64,000 nucleotides of DNA from Massilia solisilvae (GTDB lineage: Bacteria; Pseudomonadota; Gammaproteobacteria; Burkholderiales; Burkholderiaceae_D): positions 62,001 to 126,000 of the forward strand of contig NZ_JANUGV010000003.1 in NCBI RefSeq assembly GCF_024753215.1, read 5' to 3'. The translations under genes were made by a program, and so were the position numbers. The notes beneath the pieces are model-generated. The model was not told the DNA's origin. It saw nothing but the letters and a program-made list of their open reading frames with translations, and did not search any database. Positions 1-8,324 of this stretch are shown one piece after another (positions within the stretch are counted from its first letter, which is position 1; each line of letters opens with the position of its first letter).

Positions 1-1140
1 GCCGCCAATTTCAAGATCTTCGCCGACGTGGTGAAGAATGTTCCCTCCGAATTTTTTGAGATGGCGACGCCCGACGGCCGCGGCGCCCTCAACTATTCCA
101 CGCGCTCGCCGGTCGGCGTGGTCGGCGTGATCTGCCCGTGGAACCTGCCCTTGCTGCTGATGACGTGGAAGGTCGGCCCGGCACTGGCCTGCGGCAACAC
201 CGTGGTCGTGAAGCCATCGGAAGAAACGCCGCAGACCGCCACCCTGCTGGGCGAAGTCATGAACAGCGTGGGCATGCCGAGAGGCGTGTACAACGTGGTG
301 CACGGCTTCGGCCCCGGCTCCGCCGGCGAGTTCCTGACCCGCCACCAGGGCGTCAATGCGATCACGTTTACCGGTGAAACCCGCACCGGCGCGGCCATCA
401 TGAAGGCCGCGGCGGAAGGTGCGCGCCCGGTCTCGCTGGAGATGGGCGGCAAGAACCCCGCCATCGTGTTTGCCGACTGCGACTTCGACGCGGCCATCGA
501 GGGCACGCTGCGGTCGGCCTTTGCCAACTGCGGCCAGGTTTGCCTGGGCACCGAGCGCGTGTACGTGGAGCGGCCGATCTTCGACAAGTTCGTCGCGGCG
601 CTGAAGGAAGGCGCGCAAGCGCTGCGGATCGGCACGCCGGAAGATCCGGCAACCGGCATGGGGCCGCTCATCAGCCTGGAGCATCGCAACAAGGTCCTGT
701 CGTATTACCGCAAGGCGGTCGAAGAGGGCGCCACCGTGGTCACCGGCGGCGGCGTGCCCGACATGCCGGGCGATCTTGCCCAGGGCGCCTGGGTGCAGCC
801 GACCATCTGGACCGGCCTGTCCGATGAGGCGAGCGTGTGCCGCGAAGAGATTTTCGGGCCGTGCTGCCACGTGTTCCCCTTCGACAGCGAAGAGGAAGTG
901 ATCCGCCGCGCCAACGACACCACCTATGGCCTGGCCGCATCGGTCTGGACCACCAACCTGCAGCGCGGCCATCGCGTGGCGGCAAAGATCGAGGCCGGCC
1001 TGGTGTGGGTCAACAGCTGGTTCCTGCGCGACCTGCGCACGCCGTTTGGCGGCGCCAAGCAGTCGGGTATCGGCCGCGAAGGTGGTGTGCACTCGCTCGA
1101 GTTCTACACCGAACTGAAAAACGTCTGCATCAAACTCTAA
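1..1140 (+). CDS. dmpC: 2-hydroxymuconic semialdehyde dehydrogenase, 5'-truncated by window edge
   Basis: NAD-dependent aldehyde dehydrogenase that would oxidise 2-hydroxymuconate semialdehyde to 2-hydroxymuconate (4-oxalocrotonate) in the meta-cleavage pathway. The frame is open from base 1, so the start and roughly the first 100 residues lie outside; 379 residues are visible against about 486 for the family. Seen: PWNLPLL of the cofactor-binding domain, FTGETRTG, the general-base motif LEMGGKNP, and the catalytic Cys in NCGQVCLG (codon 541-543). The C-terminal PFGGAKQSGIGREGG is typical. It ends 2 bases before the hydratase gene, so it is in the same operon. The substrate is assigned from the neighbours; the close 2-aminomuconate semialdehyde dehydrogenase family is the main alternative. 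Confidence 0.88.
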   Translation, partial: AANFKIFADVVKNVPSEFFEMATPDGRGALNYSTRSPVGVVGVICPWNLPLLLMTWKVGPALACGNTVVVKPSEETPQTATLLGEVMNSVGMPRGVYNVVHGFGPGSAGEFLTRHQGVNAITFTGETRTGAAIMKAAAEGARPVSLEMGGKNPAIVFADCDFDAAIEGTLRSAFANCGQVCLGTERVYVERPIFDKFVAALKEGAQALRIGTPEDPATGMGPLISLEHRNKVLSYYRKAVEEGATVVTGGGVPDMPGDLAQGAWVQPTIWTGLSDEASVCREEIFGPCCHVFPFDSEEEVIRRANDTTYGLAASVWTTNLQRGHRVAAKIEAGLVWVNSWFLRDLRTPFGGAKQSGIGREGGVHSLEFYTELKNVCIKL

Positions 1141-1142
1141 TC

Positions 1143-1925
1143 ATGGAAAACACTCTTATCGACCAGCTCGGGAACGAGCTCTACGACGCCCTGGTCCGTG
1201 GCCAAACCGTCACGCCGCTCACCGAACGGCACCCGGACATGACCATCGAGGACGCCTATCACATCCAGCAGCGCATGACGGCGCGCCGGATCGAACAGGG
1301 CGCGCGCGTGGTCGGCAAAAAAGTTGGCGTCACCAGCCAGGCGGTCATGGACCTGCTGCAGGTGCACCAGCCGGACTTCGGCTACCTGCTCGATACCATG
1401 CTGTACAACGAAGGCGAGGCCATTCCGGTCGAATCGATGATCCAGCCAAAGGCCGAAGGGGAGATCGCGTTCATCCTCAAACACGACCTGCTGGGACCGG
1501 GCATCAGCAACGCCGACGTGCTGCGCGCGACCGAATGCGTGATGCCTTGCTTTGAGATCGTCGATTCGCGCATCCGCGACTGGAAGATCCGGATCCAGGA
1601 CACGGTGGCGGACAACGCCTCGTGCGGCGTGTTCGTGCTCGGCGACCGCGCCGTCGACCCGCGCAAGGTCGACCTGACCACCTGCGGCATGGTGCTGGAA
1701 AAGAACGGCGAAGTGGCCGCCACCGGCGCCGGCGCGGCGGCAATCGGCAGCCCGGTGAACGCCGTGGCATGGCTTGCCAATACCTTGGGCAAGCTGGGCA
1801 TTCCCCTCAGGGCCGGCGAAGTCATCCTGTCCGGCTCGCTGGCCGCAATGCTGCCGGTCAAGGCTGGTGACAACCTGCGCGTGTCGATCGGCGGCATTGG
1901 CGGTTGCTCCGTCCGGTTCTATTGA
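1143..1925 (+). CDS. dmpE: 2-oxopent-4-enoate hydratase
   Basis: Adds water to 2-oxopent-4-enoate (2-hydroxypenta-2,4-dienoate) to give 4-hydroxy-2-oxovalerate. The 260 residues match the usual size of the family. The motifs [11 protein letters not shown] and CFEIVDSRI carry the conserved acidic metal ligands of the hydratase/decarboxylase superfamily, and VADNASCG and [15 protein letters not shown] are typical of the C-terminal half. It is homologous to the oxalocrotonate decarboxylase at 3930-4718; the two are told apart by overall resemblance (this one is closer to MhpD/DmpE). The start codon lies 2 bases after the dehydrogenase stop, consistent with translational coupling. No DmpD-type hydrolase gene lies between the two. 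Confidence 0.88.
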   Translation: MENTLIDQLGNELYDALVRGQTVTPLTERHPDMTIEDAYHIQQRMTARRIEQGARVVGKKVGVTSQAVMDLLQVHQPDFGYLLDTMLYNEGEAIPVESMIQPKAEGEIAFILKHDLLGPGISNADVLRATECVMPCFEIVDSRIRDWKIRIQDTVADNASCGVFVLGDRAVDPRKVDLTTCGMVLEKNGEVAATGAGAAAIGSPVNAVAWLANTLGKLGIPLRAGEVILSGSLAAMLPVKAGDNLRVSIGGIGGCSVRFY

Positions 1926-1960
1926 CTGCGCCTTTCCACAAGAATCCAAGGAACGATCCC

Positions 1961-2872
1961 ATGAAAAAAATCAAATGCGCACTGATCGGCCCGGGCAACA
2001 TCGGCACCGACCTGCTGTACAAGCTGCGCCGCAGCCCGGTGCTCGAGCCGGTCTGGATGGTCGGCATCGACCCCGCCTCCGAGGGCCTGAAGCGCGCCGC
2101 CGAGCTCGGCCTGAAGGTCACCGCCGACGGCGTGGACGGCCTGCTGGCGCATGTCGCCGCGGACGAGGTCCAGATCGCGTTCGATGCGACCTCTGCCTAC
2201 GTGCATGCCGAAAATTCGCGCAAGCTCAACGCGCTGGGCGTGCTGATGATCGACCTGACGCCGGCCGCCATCGGCCCTTACTGCGTGCCGCCGGTCAACC
2301 TCACCGAGCACGTCGGCAAGCGCGAAATGAACGTCAACATGGTCACTTGCGGCGGCCAGGCCACGATCCCGATGGTGGCCGCGGTGTCGCGCGTGCAGCC
2401 GGTCGCGTACGGCGAAATCGTCGCCACCGTGTCCTCGCGCTCGGTCGGCCCGGGCACCCGCAAGAACATCGACGAGTTCACCCGCACCACCGCAGGCGCG
2501 GTGGAAAAGGTTGGCGGCGCGAAGCAGGGCAAGGCCATCATCATCATCAACCCGGCCGAGCCGCCCTTGATCATGCGCGACACCATCCACTGCCTGACCG
2601 AGACCGAACCGGACCGTGACCGGATCACCGCATCGGTGCACCAGATGATCAAGGAGGTGCAGAAGTATGTGCCGGGTTACAAGCTGGTCAACGGCCCGGT
2701 GTTCGACGGCAACCGCGTATCGATCTTCATGGAAGTCGAGGGCCTCGGCGACTACCTGCCGAAATACGCGGGCAACCTCGACATCATGACCGCGGCGGCT
2801 GCCCGCACCGCGGAAATGTTTGCCGAAGAGATCCTGTCCGGCAAGCTGACTCTCCAACCCGCCGCAGAATAA
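1961..2872 (+). CDS. dmpF: acetaldehyde dehydrogenase (acylating)
   Basis: Converts acetaldehyde, channelled from the aldolase partner DmpG, to acetyl-CoA with NAD+ and CoA. The 303 residues fit the family. Seen: N-terminal Rossmann motif [12 protein letters not shown] (residues 7-18), the catalytic thiol in [11 protein letters not shown] (Cys130), and [15 protein letters not shown]. The start ATG follows AAGGAACGATCCC. It directly precedes dmpG, the partner with which this family forms a channelling complex. MhpF is the same family; the dmp-type name is chosen because decarboxylase and tautomerase genes follow. Confidence 0.92.
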   Translation: MKKIKCALIGPGNIGTDLLYKLRRSPVLEPVWMVGIDPASEGLKRAAELGLKVTADGVDGLLAHVAADEVQIAFDATSAYVHAENSRKLNALGVLMIDLTPAAIGPYCVPPVNLTEHVGKREMNVNMVTCGGQATIPMVAAVSRVQPVAYGEIVATVSSRSVGPGTRKNIDEFTRTTAGAVEKVGGAKQGKAIIIINPAEPPLIMRDTIHCLTETEPDRDRITASVHQMIKEVQKYVPGYKLVNGPVFDGNRVSIFMEVEGLGDYLPKYAGNLDIMTAAAARTAEMFAEEILSGKLTLQPAAE

Positions 2873-2881
2873 GGAAACAAC

Positions 2882-3913
2882 ATGACACTCAAAGGCAAGA
2901 CAGTCACCGTCCATGACATGACGCTGCGCGACGGCATGCACCCGAAGCGCCACCAGATGACGCTGGAACAGATGAAGTCGATCGCCCAGGGACTGGACGA
3001 CGCCGGCGTACCGCTGATCGAAGTCACCCACGGCGACGGCCTGGGCGGCTCGTCGGTCAACTACGGCTTTCCGGCCCACACTGACGAGCAATACCTGGCC
3101 ACCGTCATTCCGCTGATGAAAAAGGCGAAGGTGTCGGCCCTGCTGCTGCCGGGCATCGGCACCGTCGACCACCTGAAGATGGCGTGCGAGCTGGGCGTGA
3201 ACACCGTCCGTGTCGCGACCCACTGTACCGAAGCGGACGTCGCCGAACAGCACATTGGCATGGCGCGCAAGCTTGGCATGGATACCGTCGGCTTCCTGAT
3301 GATGAGCCACATGGCGTCACCGCAGAAGATCCTCGAGCAGGCGCTGCTGATGGAGAGCTATGGCGCGAACTGCATCTATTGCACCGATTCGGCCGGCTAC
3401 ATGCTGCCGGAAGACGTGAAGGCCCGCATCGGCCTGCTGCGCGACAGGCTCAAGCCTGAAACCGAACTGGGCTTTCACGGCCACCACAACCTGGCCATGG
3501 GCGTGGCCAACTCGCTCGCCGCCGTCGAATACGGCGCCAACCGGATCGACGCGGCGGCGGCGGGGCTGGGCGCCGGGGCCGGCAATACGCCGATGGAAGT
3601 GTTCATCGCCGTGTGCGCGCGCATGGGCATCGAAACCGGCGTGGACGTCTACAAAATACAGGATGTGGCCGAAGACCTCGTCGTGCCGATGATGGACTTC
3701 CCGATCCGTATCGACCGCGATGCGCTCACGCTCGGGTACGCCGGCGTCTACGGTTCCTTCCTGCTGTTTGCGAAGCGCGCCGAGAAGAAGTACGGCGTGC
3801 CGGCGCGCGACATCCTGGTCGAAATGGGGCGGCGCGGCATGGTGGGCGGCCAGGAAGACATGATCGAAGACACCGCGCTGACGCTGGCCAAGCGCCGCAA
3901 CCAGGGCGCATGA
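2882..3913 (+). CDS. dmpG: 4-hydroxy-2-oxovalerate aldolase
   Basis: Class II aldolase cleaving 4-hydroxy-2-oxovalerate to pyruvate and acetaldehyde. The 343-residue TIM-barrel protein shows TLRDGMH (Arg16 and the metal-binding Asp17, with His20), the metal ligands in GFHGHHN (His199 and His201), and [13 protein letters not shown]. The C-terminal part carries the DmpG communication domain that docks on the acylating aldehyde dehydrogenase. The start follows AAGGAAACAAC, 9 bases after the dmpF stop. Together with dmpF it turns the C5 intermediate into two central metabolites. Confidence 0.93.
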   Translation: MTLKGKTVTVHDMTLRDGMHPKRHQMTLEQMKSIAQGLDDAGVPLIEVTHGDGLGGSSVNYGFPAHTDEQYLATVIPLMKKAKVSALLLPGIGTVDHLKMACELGVNTVRVATHCTEADVAEQHIGMARKLGMDTVGFLMMSHMASPQKILEQALLMESYGANCIYCTDSAGYMLPEDVKARIGLLRDRLKPETELGFHGHHNLAMGVANSLAAVEYGANRIDAAAAGLGAGAGNTPMEVFIAVCARMGIETGVDVYKIQDVAEDLVVPMMDFPIRIDRDALTLGYAGVYGSFLLFAKRAEKKYGVPARDILVEMGRRGMVGGQEDMIEDTALTLAKRRNQGA

Positions 3914-3929
3914 AGCAAAGGACAATGAA

Positions 3930-4718
3930 ATGAAACTGGACAAGAACACCATTGAACGACTGGCCGCACATCTGGAAACCTGCGAGCTCGGTGCGCGCGA
4001 CACCCTGAAGATCACCGACGAATATCCGCAGATGGACTGGGACGATGCGTATGCGATCCAGGACGAGATCAAGCGCCGCAAGATCGCGCGCGGCGCGCGC
4101 ATCGTCGGCCTGAAGGCCGGCCTGACCTCGCACGCGAAAATGAAGCAGATGGGTGTGGAAACGCCGGTCTTCGGCTTCCTTGCCGATTACTTCGCCATTC
4201 CCGAAGGCGGCGAGGCCAACATGGCCGAGCTGATCCACCCGAAGGTCGAGCCCGAAATTGCGTTCGTCACCAAGGCGCCGCTCAAGGGGCCGGGCTGCCA
4301 TATCGGCACGGTGCTGGCGGCCACCGACTTCGTGATGCCGGCCATCGAGGTCATCGACTCGCGCTACCGTGATTTCAAATTCGACCTCAAGAGCGTCGTG
4401 GCGGACAACTGTTCGTCGTCGCGCTTCGTCGTCGGCGGCCGCATGACCCCGGTGGACAAGCTCGACCTGCGCACGCTCGGCGTTGTGATGGAAAAGAACG
4501 GGCAGGTGGTGTCGCTGGGCGCGGGCGCGGCGGTGCTGGGCCACCCGGCGGCCGCCATCGCGATGCTGGCCAACCAGCTCGGTGCGCGCGGCGAAGAAAT
4601 CCCGGCCGGGACGCTGATTCTGTCCGGCGGCGTGACCGAGGCCGTGGCGGTTGCGGCCGGCGACAATATCACTCTGCGCATCCAGGACCTGGGCAGCGTC
4701 GGCATGCGTTTTGCATAA
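3930..4718 (+). CDS. dmpH: 4-oxalocrotonate decarboxylase
   Basis: Decarboxylates 2-oxo-hex-3-enedioate to 2-oxopent-4-enoate, normally in complex with the hydratase DmpE. The 262 residues show the superfamily signatures IHPKVEPEIAFV, AIEVIDSRYRDFKF and VADNCSSSRFVVGG. It is paralogous to the gene at 1143-1925. Its presence with a tautomerase shows that the dehydrogenative (oxalocrotonate) branch of meta-cleavage is encoded. Its TAA overlaps the AAGGAGG ribosome-binding site of the tautomerase gene, so the two are tightly spaced. Confidence 0.9.
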   Translation: MKLDKNTIERLAAHLETCELGARDTLKITDEYPQMDWDDAYAIQDEIKRRKIARGARIVGLKAGLTSHAKMKQMGVETPVFGFLADYFAIPEGGEANMAELIHPKVEPEIAFVTKAPLKGPGCHIGTVLAATDFVMPAIEVIDSRYRDFKFDLKSVVADNCSSSRFVVGGRMTPVDKLDLRTLGVVMEKNGQVVSLGAGAAVLGHPAAAIAMLANQLGARGEEIPAGTLILSGGVTEAVAVAAGDNITLRIQDLGSVGMRFA

Positions 4719-4728
4719 GGAGGAGACC

Positions 4729-4920
4729 ATGCCAATTTGCCAGATCCATCTGATCGAAGGCCGCACCGTCGAGCAGAAGCGGCTGTTGATCGAAAAGATC
4801 ACGGACGCGGTGCATGAAGCCATCGGCGCACCGCGCGAAAGCGTGCGCGTCATCCTGAGCGAGATGCCGAAGGAACACTTCGGCATCGGCGGCAAGACGG
4901 CAGGCCAACTCGGGCGTTGA
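4729..4920 (+). CDS. dmpI: 4-oxalocrotonate tautomerase
   Basis: 63-residue tautomerase that ketonises 2-hydroxymuconate to 2-oxohex-3-enedioate for the decarboxylase. After removal of Met the protein begins with the catalytic Pro1 (MPICQIHLIEGR). Arg11, Arg39 (APRESVRV) and Phe50 (KEHFGIGG) are all in their family positions, so the enzyme looks complete. A strong AAGGAGG lies just upstream. It is the last enzyme gene of the operon and ends 6 bases before the GntR regulator. Confidence 0.93.
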   Translation: MPICQIHLIEGRTVEQKRLLIEKITDAVHEAIGAPRESVRVILSEMPKEHFGIGGKTAGQLGR

Positions 4921-4926
4921 GCGTTC

Positions 4927-5643
4927 ATGCTTCAGTCACATAAATTCAGCTCTGCGTTTGCCGAGGTCGACAATACGCCGAACACGCTCACCGAAGTCAC
5001 ATATCTTCGGCTGCGCCGCGATATCATCGAGGGCAAGCTTCGCCCCCGCGAAAAGCTGCGCATCGAGCACCTGAAGGATCGCTACAACGCGAGCAGCGGC
5101 ACGCTGCGCGAAGCGCTGTCGCAGCTGCTGTCGGACGCGTTGGTGGTCAACCAGGGCCAGCGCGGCTTCCATGTTGCGCCGATGTCGCTGACCGACCTGG
5201 ACGACATCACGCGCACGCGCGTGCTGGTGGAAGGGGAAGCGATGCGCCGCTCGATCAGCGCGGGCGACGACGCCTGGGAAGCCAACCTGATCGGCGCATT
5301 TCATCGCCTGACCAAGGCGGAAGAAAAGCTCGGAGCTCGTGAAGAGAAGGACCTTTGGGAATGGGAAGCGCGCAACCGCGACTTTCACGAGGCGCTGATC
5401 GGGGCTTGTGACTCGCGCTGGTTGCGCTACGTGATCGGCTTGCTGTACCGGCAGTCGGAACGCTATCGCCACCTGGTGATTTCCGATCGGACCCTGCCGC
5501 GCGACGTGCATGCCGAGCACACCACGATTTTTGAGGCGGCAATCGCGCGCGATGCGGACGCAGTGACCGAGGCGATTTCGGTCCATATTCAATTGACCTG
5601 CGAAGCGATTCGCACGCTCATGCCTGGCCTGGACATCGAATAG
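4927..5643 (+). CDS. GntR-family regulator with FCD ligand domain
   Basis: 238-residue transcription factor of the FadR/VanR type. An N-terminal winged helix (about residues 20-90; YLRLRRDIIEGKLRPREKLRIEHL, SSGTLREALSQLLSDALV) is followed by an alpha-helical FCD domain with metal/ligand-binding His and Asp residues (RNRDFHEALI near 150-160, HAEHTTIFEA near 195, HIQLTCEAI near 222). It starts 6 bases after the tautomerase gene, and a terminator follows at 5749, so it is the last gene of the meta-cleavage operon. The likely role is feedback control of that operon by a pathway intermediate; the ligand is unknown. Confidence 0.88.
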   Translation: MLQSHKFSSAFAEVDNTPNTLTEVTYLRLRRDIIEGKLRPREKLRIEHLKDRYNASSGTLREALSQLLSDALVVNQGQRGFHVAPMSLTDLDDITRTRVLVEGEAMRRSISAGDDAWEANLIGAFHRLTKAEEKLGAREEKDLWEWEARNRDFHEALIGACDSRWLRYVIGLLYRQSERYRHLVISDRTLPRDVHAEHTTIFEAAIARDADAVTEAISVHIQLTCEAIRTLMPGLDIE

Positions 5644-5748
5644 CGGTGCGCAAGAACTTGCGTGTTGTGTGAGTCATCGCACAGAGTGCGCAAGGCGCGG
5701 GAACTAATATGGAACCGTCTCTTTCAGGACATCCCTAGTTTTGGACTT

Positions 5749-5778
5749 TGCCCGCTCCCAGGAGCGGGCATTTTTTTT
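5749..5778 (+). terminator. Rho-independent terminator of the meta-cleavage operon
   Basis: Stem GCCCGCTCC / GGAGCGGGC (5750-5758 and 5761-5769) with a two-base loop, followed by A and eight T. It lies about 105 bases after the GntR stop codon and faces the same way. Confidence 0.8.
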
Positions 5779-5781
5779 GTG

Positions 5782-5952
5782 CGCTGTCTGCGCTAAGTGT
5801 TGACACAACTACGTCGGTCCCGCGGAGGCGGGAACCCATGCTGAGTTTGCGTCCCTGCGGCTCTCGAGCGTGCGGTGTGACAGGGTGTTCAGTATGGGGC
5901 CCCGCCTCCGCGGGGACGACGTGCTTAGGTCGACACTTAACGCGGACAGCGC
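5782..5952. repeat. Family 1 palindromic repeat, extended copy
   Basis: The inner part (5811-5932) has arms of the GTCGGTCCCGCGGAGGCGG and CCGCCTCCGCGGGGACGAC type with CCCATGCTGAG near the left arm. Here the inverted repeat extends outward: CGCTGTCTGCGCTAAGTGTTGAC at the left is matched by GTCGACACTTAACGCGGACAGCG at the right. The whole unit is thus about 170 bp, the longest copy of this family in the window. The right end runs into T8 and could act as a terminator. The rest of the 331-base gap holds only the terminator at 5749. Confidence 0.8.
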
Positions 5953-5974
5953 TTTTTTTTGTTCGTCCGACTGG

Positions 5975-6496
5975 CTACTTCAGGGTGGCCTGCACCGACT
6001 TGGCGTGCTCCAGGTGCGAGACAAACGCGGGGCGCACGCCGACCAGCAGGTTCTTCAGCTCGGCGTTCTTCGCGTTCGGGATCAGGGTCTTGTCCAGCGC
6101 GTCGATGACGGACTGGTGGTAGGTCACTTCATGGTCCACGTAGGCCTTGTCGAAGCTTTTGCCCGATAGCTTCTTGAGCGTGGCCACGTTCTCGTCTCCG
6201 CTCTTCTTCAGGCTCTTGCTGGTGTCGTTCTCCTCGGGCGTGACCTTCAGCTTTTTCACCAGGTCCATCGCCTGCTTGTTCACGCCCGTGTGGTCGAACA
6301 CCATCTGGTGCGCGAATGCCTTGACCTGGGCATCGCTGGTTTTTTTCTCGGCCAGCTTGCCGGCTTCGATATCGGCGTTGTTGGCGGCCACCACGATGGC
6401 GGCGATTTGCGGGTCGGTCGGTGCGCTGGCCTGGGCCATGGCAGCGGCGCTGGCGCCGAACAGGCAGGCGGCAATAATGGTGTGGAACATCTTCAT
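5975..6496 (-). CDS. DUF4142 exported protein
   Basis: 173 residues when started at the ATG that follows GAAAGGTACTGCC; an upstream in-frame TTG at 6511 has no ribosome-binding site. An N-terminal signal peptide (MKMFHTIIAACLFGASAAAMAQA) precedes a helical domain with the DUF4142 pattern: DPQIAAIVVAANNADIEAGKLA, KAFAHQMVFDHTGVN and YVDHEVTYHQSVIDALDKTLIPNAKN. The family has a predicted ferritin-like four-helix fold with conserved His residues; its biochemical role is not established. It stands alone, downstream of the HDOD gene on the same strand. Confidence 0.82.
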   Translation of the reverse strand: MKMFHTIIAACLFGASAAAMAQASAPTDPQIAAIVVAANNADIEAGKLAEKKTSDAQVKAFAHQMVFDHTGVNKQAMDLVKKLKVTPEENDTSKSLKKSGDENVATLKKLSGKSFDKAYVDHEVTYHQSVIDALDKTLIPNAKNAELKNLLVGVRPAFVSHLEHAKSVQATLK

Positions 6497-6585
6497 GGCA
6501 GTACCTTTCAAGTAGTTGAACAGGAAAACTGCCGCATTGGATGAAGGCCGGCGCCGCCGCGTTCCCGCGGACCCCGGCCGGGTGG

Positions 6586-7419
6586 TCAGAGCAGGGCGGC
6601 TGCGAGGCTGCGCACCTCGTCCGCAGACTCTTGCAGCACGCGCACCAGCGTCCCTTCGCCGGAGGTCAGGTCAATCGTGGTCGCGCCCTGCGCCGTGGTG
6701 GCGCCGGGCCGCTCATGCAGGGGCGAACCGACCGGGGCCAGGTCGTTGGCCAGCAGCAGGGTGTCGCCCAGCGTTTCGGGCGGCAGCGCGCGCATGCCGT
6801 TCCACAGCGCTTCGATCGCGCCCGTCACCGGCGCCGGCACGCCCAGCTTGAGCAGCACCGCGCGGCCGATCGGCACCTCGCCATGATCGAGCCAGTCGTC
6901 CGCGCAATCGTCCAGCAACCCGGGGAATTCGGCGGCGCGCGCGAGCAGGTAGAAACCGCCGACCTCGTGCACGATGCCGGCAAACAGGGCGGTATCCGCA
7001 TCGACGCGCGAGACGCGCCGCGCGAGCACCTGGGCCAGTGCGGCCACGTGGGCGCTGTGCTGCCACAGCTGGTCGGCCTTGGCGCGCAGCAGCGGATCGG
7101 TCAGCTCGCCGGCCAGCTGGCGCACGATGACCGACGCAGCGAGCGCGCCCAGCGTCCGAAAGCCGACCCGCTGCACTGCCGCGTTGACGTTGGTGACGTC
7201 GTGGCCGGTGTGGTTGTAGGCGGCGGAGTTTGCGATGGCGACGGTGCGCGCGGCCAGCACCGGCTCGGCCTGGACCAGCCTGGCCGCCGCCTCGAGATGA
7301 CAGTCCGGGTCCGCCAGCGCGCGCTGCAGCTTGAGCGTCGCGTCCACACTGGTGGGGAACGCGAGCTCTCCGCGCTGGGCCTGGCCGGCGATAGCCTTGA
7401 GGGCGTCGATTCTGTCCAT
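6586..7419 (-). CDS. HDOD domain protein
   Basis: 277 residues with an HDOD (HD-related output) domain over most of the length. The pattern AIANSAAYNHTGHDVTNVNAAVQRVGFRTLGALAAS is the typical core. The family is linked to signal transduction, but most members lack the HD metal ligands and catalytic function is not shown. The start MDRIDALKAI was chosen. An in-frame GTG at 7446 would add nine residues, but TATAAT sits between the two, 6 bases before the ATG. No fused GGDEF, EAL or receiver domain is present. Confidence 0.8.
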   Translation of the reverse strand: MDRIDALKAIAGQAQRGELAFPTSVDATLKLQRALADPDCHLEAAARLVQAEPVLAARTVAIANSAAYNHTGHDVTNVNAAVQRVGFRTLGALAASVIVRQLAGELTDPLLRAKADQLWQHSAHVAALAQVLARRVSRVDADTALFAGIVHEVGGFYLLARAAEFPGLLDDCADDWLDHGEVPIGRAVLLKLGVPAPVTGAIEALWNGMRALPPETLGDTLLLANDLAPVGSPLHERPGATTAQGATTIDLTSGEGTLVRVLQESADEVRSLAAALL

Positions 7420-7450
7420 CGGGAAATTATACTCCCGGTAAATCACAACC

Positions 7451-7475
7451 CTCGGGAAATGTTGCCCGAGGGAAT
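7451..7475. terminator. Possible hairpin between small gene and HDOD gene
   Basis: Perfect 8-base stem CCCTCGGG / CCCGAGGG with loop AAATGTTG, followed on the plus strand by AATTTTT. Both flanking genes are on the minus strand, where the downstream T tract is weak. The direction in which it terminates is therefore unclear; it may separate the HDOD gene from the upstream pair. Confidence 0.4.
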
Positions 7476-7488
7476 TTTTCGGAGAGGG

Positions 7489-7770
7489 TCAGGGTTCGCT
7501 GAAAATCGCGTCGCAGCCGTCGCGGGTTTCCTCGGTGTCTTCCAGCTCGTCCACCAGGCCCAGGTCGAACAGCTCCTCGACCGCGTTCATGAAGCTGTTG
7601 TGCTTGGTAGCGCCGATCAGGCGGTAGATCTCGCCGGCTTCGTTGCGCACGCCGATCAGGAGCTTTTCCTGGCGCACTTCTTCCACCGGCGCGACGTCCA
7701 GTAGCAGGTTGCCGATGATGTGTTTGTCGAAATGGGCGGGCTTTTTGCCCTCGAGCAGGGTGGTTTTCAA
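7489..7770 (-). CDS. Small acidic protein, unknown function
   Basis: 93 residues, not recognised. The C-terminal half is strongly acidic (VEELFDLGLVDELEDTEETRDGCDAIF), and the middle looks like a beta strand pair (KLLIGVRNEAGEIYRLIG). There is no signal peptide or membrane segment. Its start overlaps the stop of the MarR gene (ATGA, 7767-7770), so it is translationally coupled to the regulator and probably co-expressed with it. It is real by coupling and codon pattern; no function can be given. Confidence 0.65.
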   Translation of the reverse strand: MKTTLLEGKKPAHFDKHIIGNLLLDVAPVEEVRQEKLLIGVRNEAGEIYRLIGATKHNSFMNAVEELFDLGLVDELEDTEETRDGCDAIFSEP

Positions 7771-8225
7771 GATGGCTCCTTTGTTTCGTGGTTGGTCGCA
7801 GCGTCCGCCATGCGTTGCCGCAGGGTTAAGAGCGCCTCGTCCAGCTGGTCGAAATCGGCCGCGCCATAGTTGGCGAACAGCTTCTTGCCGTGCTCGACGA
7901 CTTTGGGGAACACCTCGCCAAACAGGGCCTGGCCCTGCGGCGTGAGGCGCACGAAGAACGAACGCTTGTCGCCGCTGCTGCGTTCACGCTCGACCAGGTG
8001 TTTCTGCTCCAGGCGCTCGATCACGTCCGTCAGCGTGCCTTTGGTGATCAGGGTGCGCTCGCCCAGTTCCTTGTAGCTCATCCCGGCGGTGTTGCCAAGC
8101 GTGGCCAGGATGTCGAACTGGGCGTGCGTCAGCCCGCAGGCGCGCACGGATTCCCCGGTGTGGCGTTCGAAGCCCTGCAGGCATTCGGCCAGCAGGCGAA
8201 TGCTGCGTAAGTATCGTTCCCCCAT
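7767..8225 (-). CDS. MarR-family transcriptional regulator
   Basis: 152 residues with the MarR winged helix: LTHAQFDILATLGNTAGMSYKELGERTLITKGTLTDVIERLEQKHLVER, then the wing ERSSGDKRSFFVRLTPQG. Regulators of this family usually repress neighbouring genes in response to phenolic or oxidant signals; the effector here is not visible. It is first of a two-gene unit with the 93-residue protein and is divergent from the EamA permease at 8325, so the 99-base space between them is the likely operator region. Confidence 0.88.
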   Translation of the reverse strand: MGERYLRSIRLLAECLQGFERHTGESVRACGLTHAQFDILATLGNTAGMSYKELGERTLITKGTLTDVIERLEQKHLVERERSSGDKRSFFVRLTPQGQALFGEVFPKVVEHGKKLFANYGAADFDQLDEALLTLRQRMADAATNHETKEPS

Positions 8226-8324
8226 GGATTGATTATAGCTTCCCGCCGCAGGTTGATGCCCGGCCGTTCGCGTTTTGCGGGCGGGACGGTTACCATAGAC
8301 CCTTTATCAATAGCACCAAGTCTC

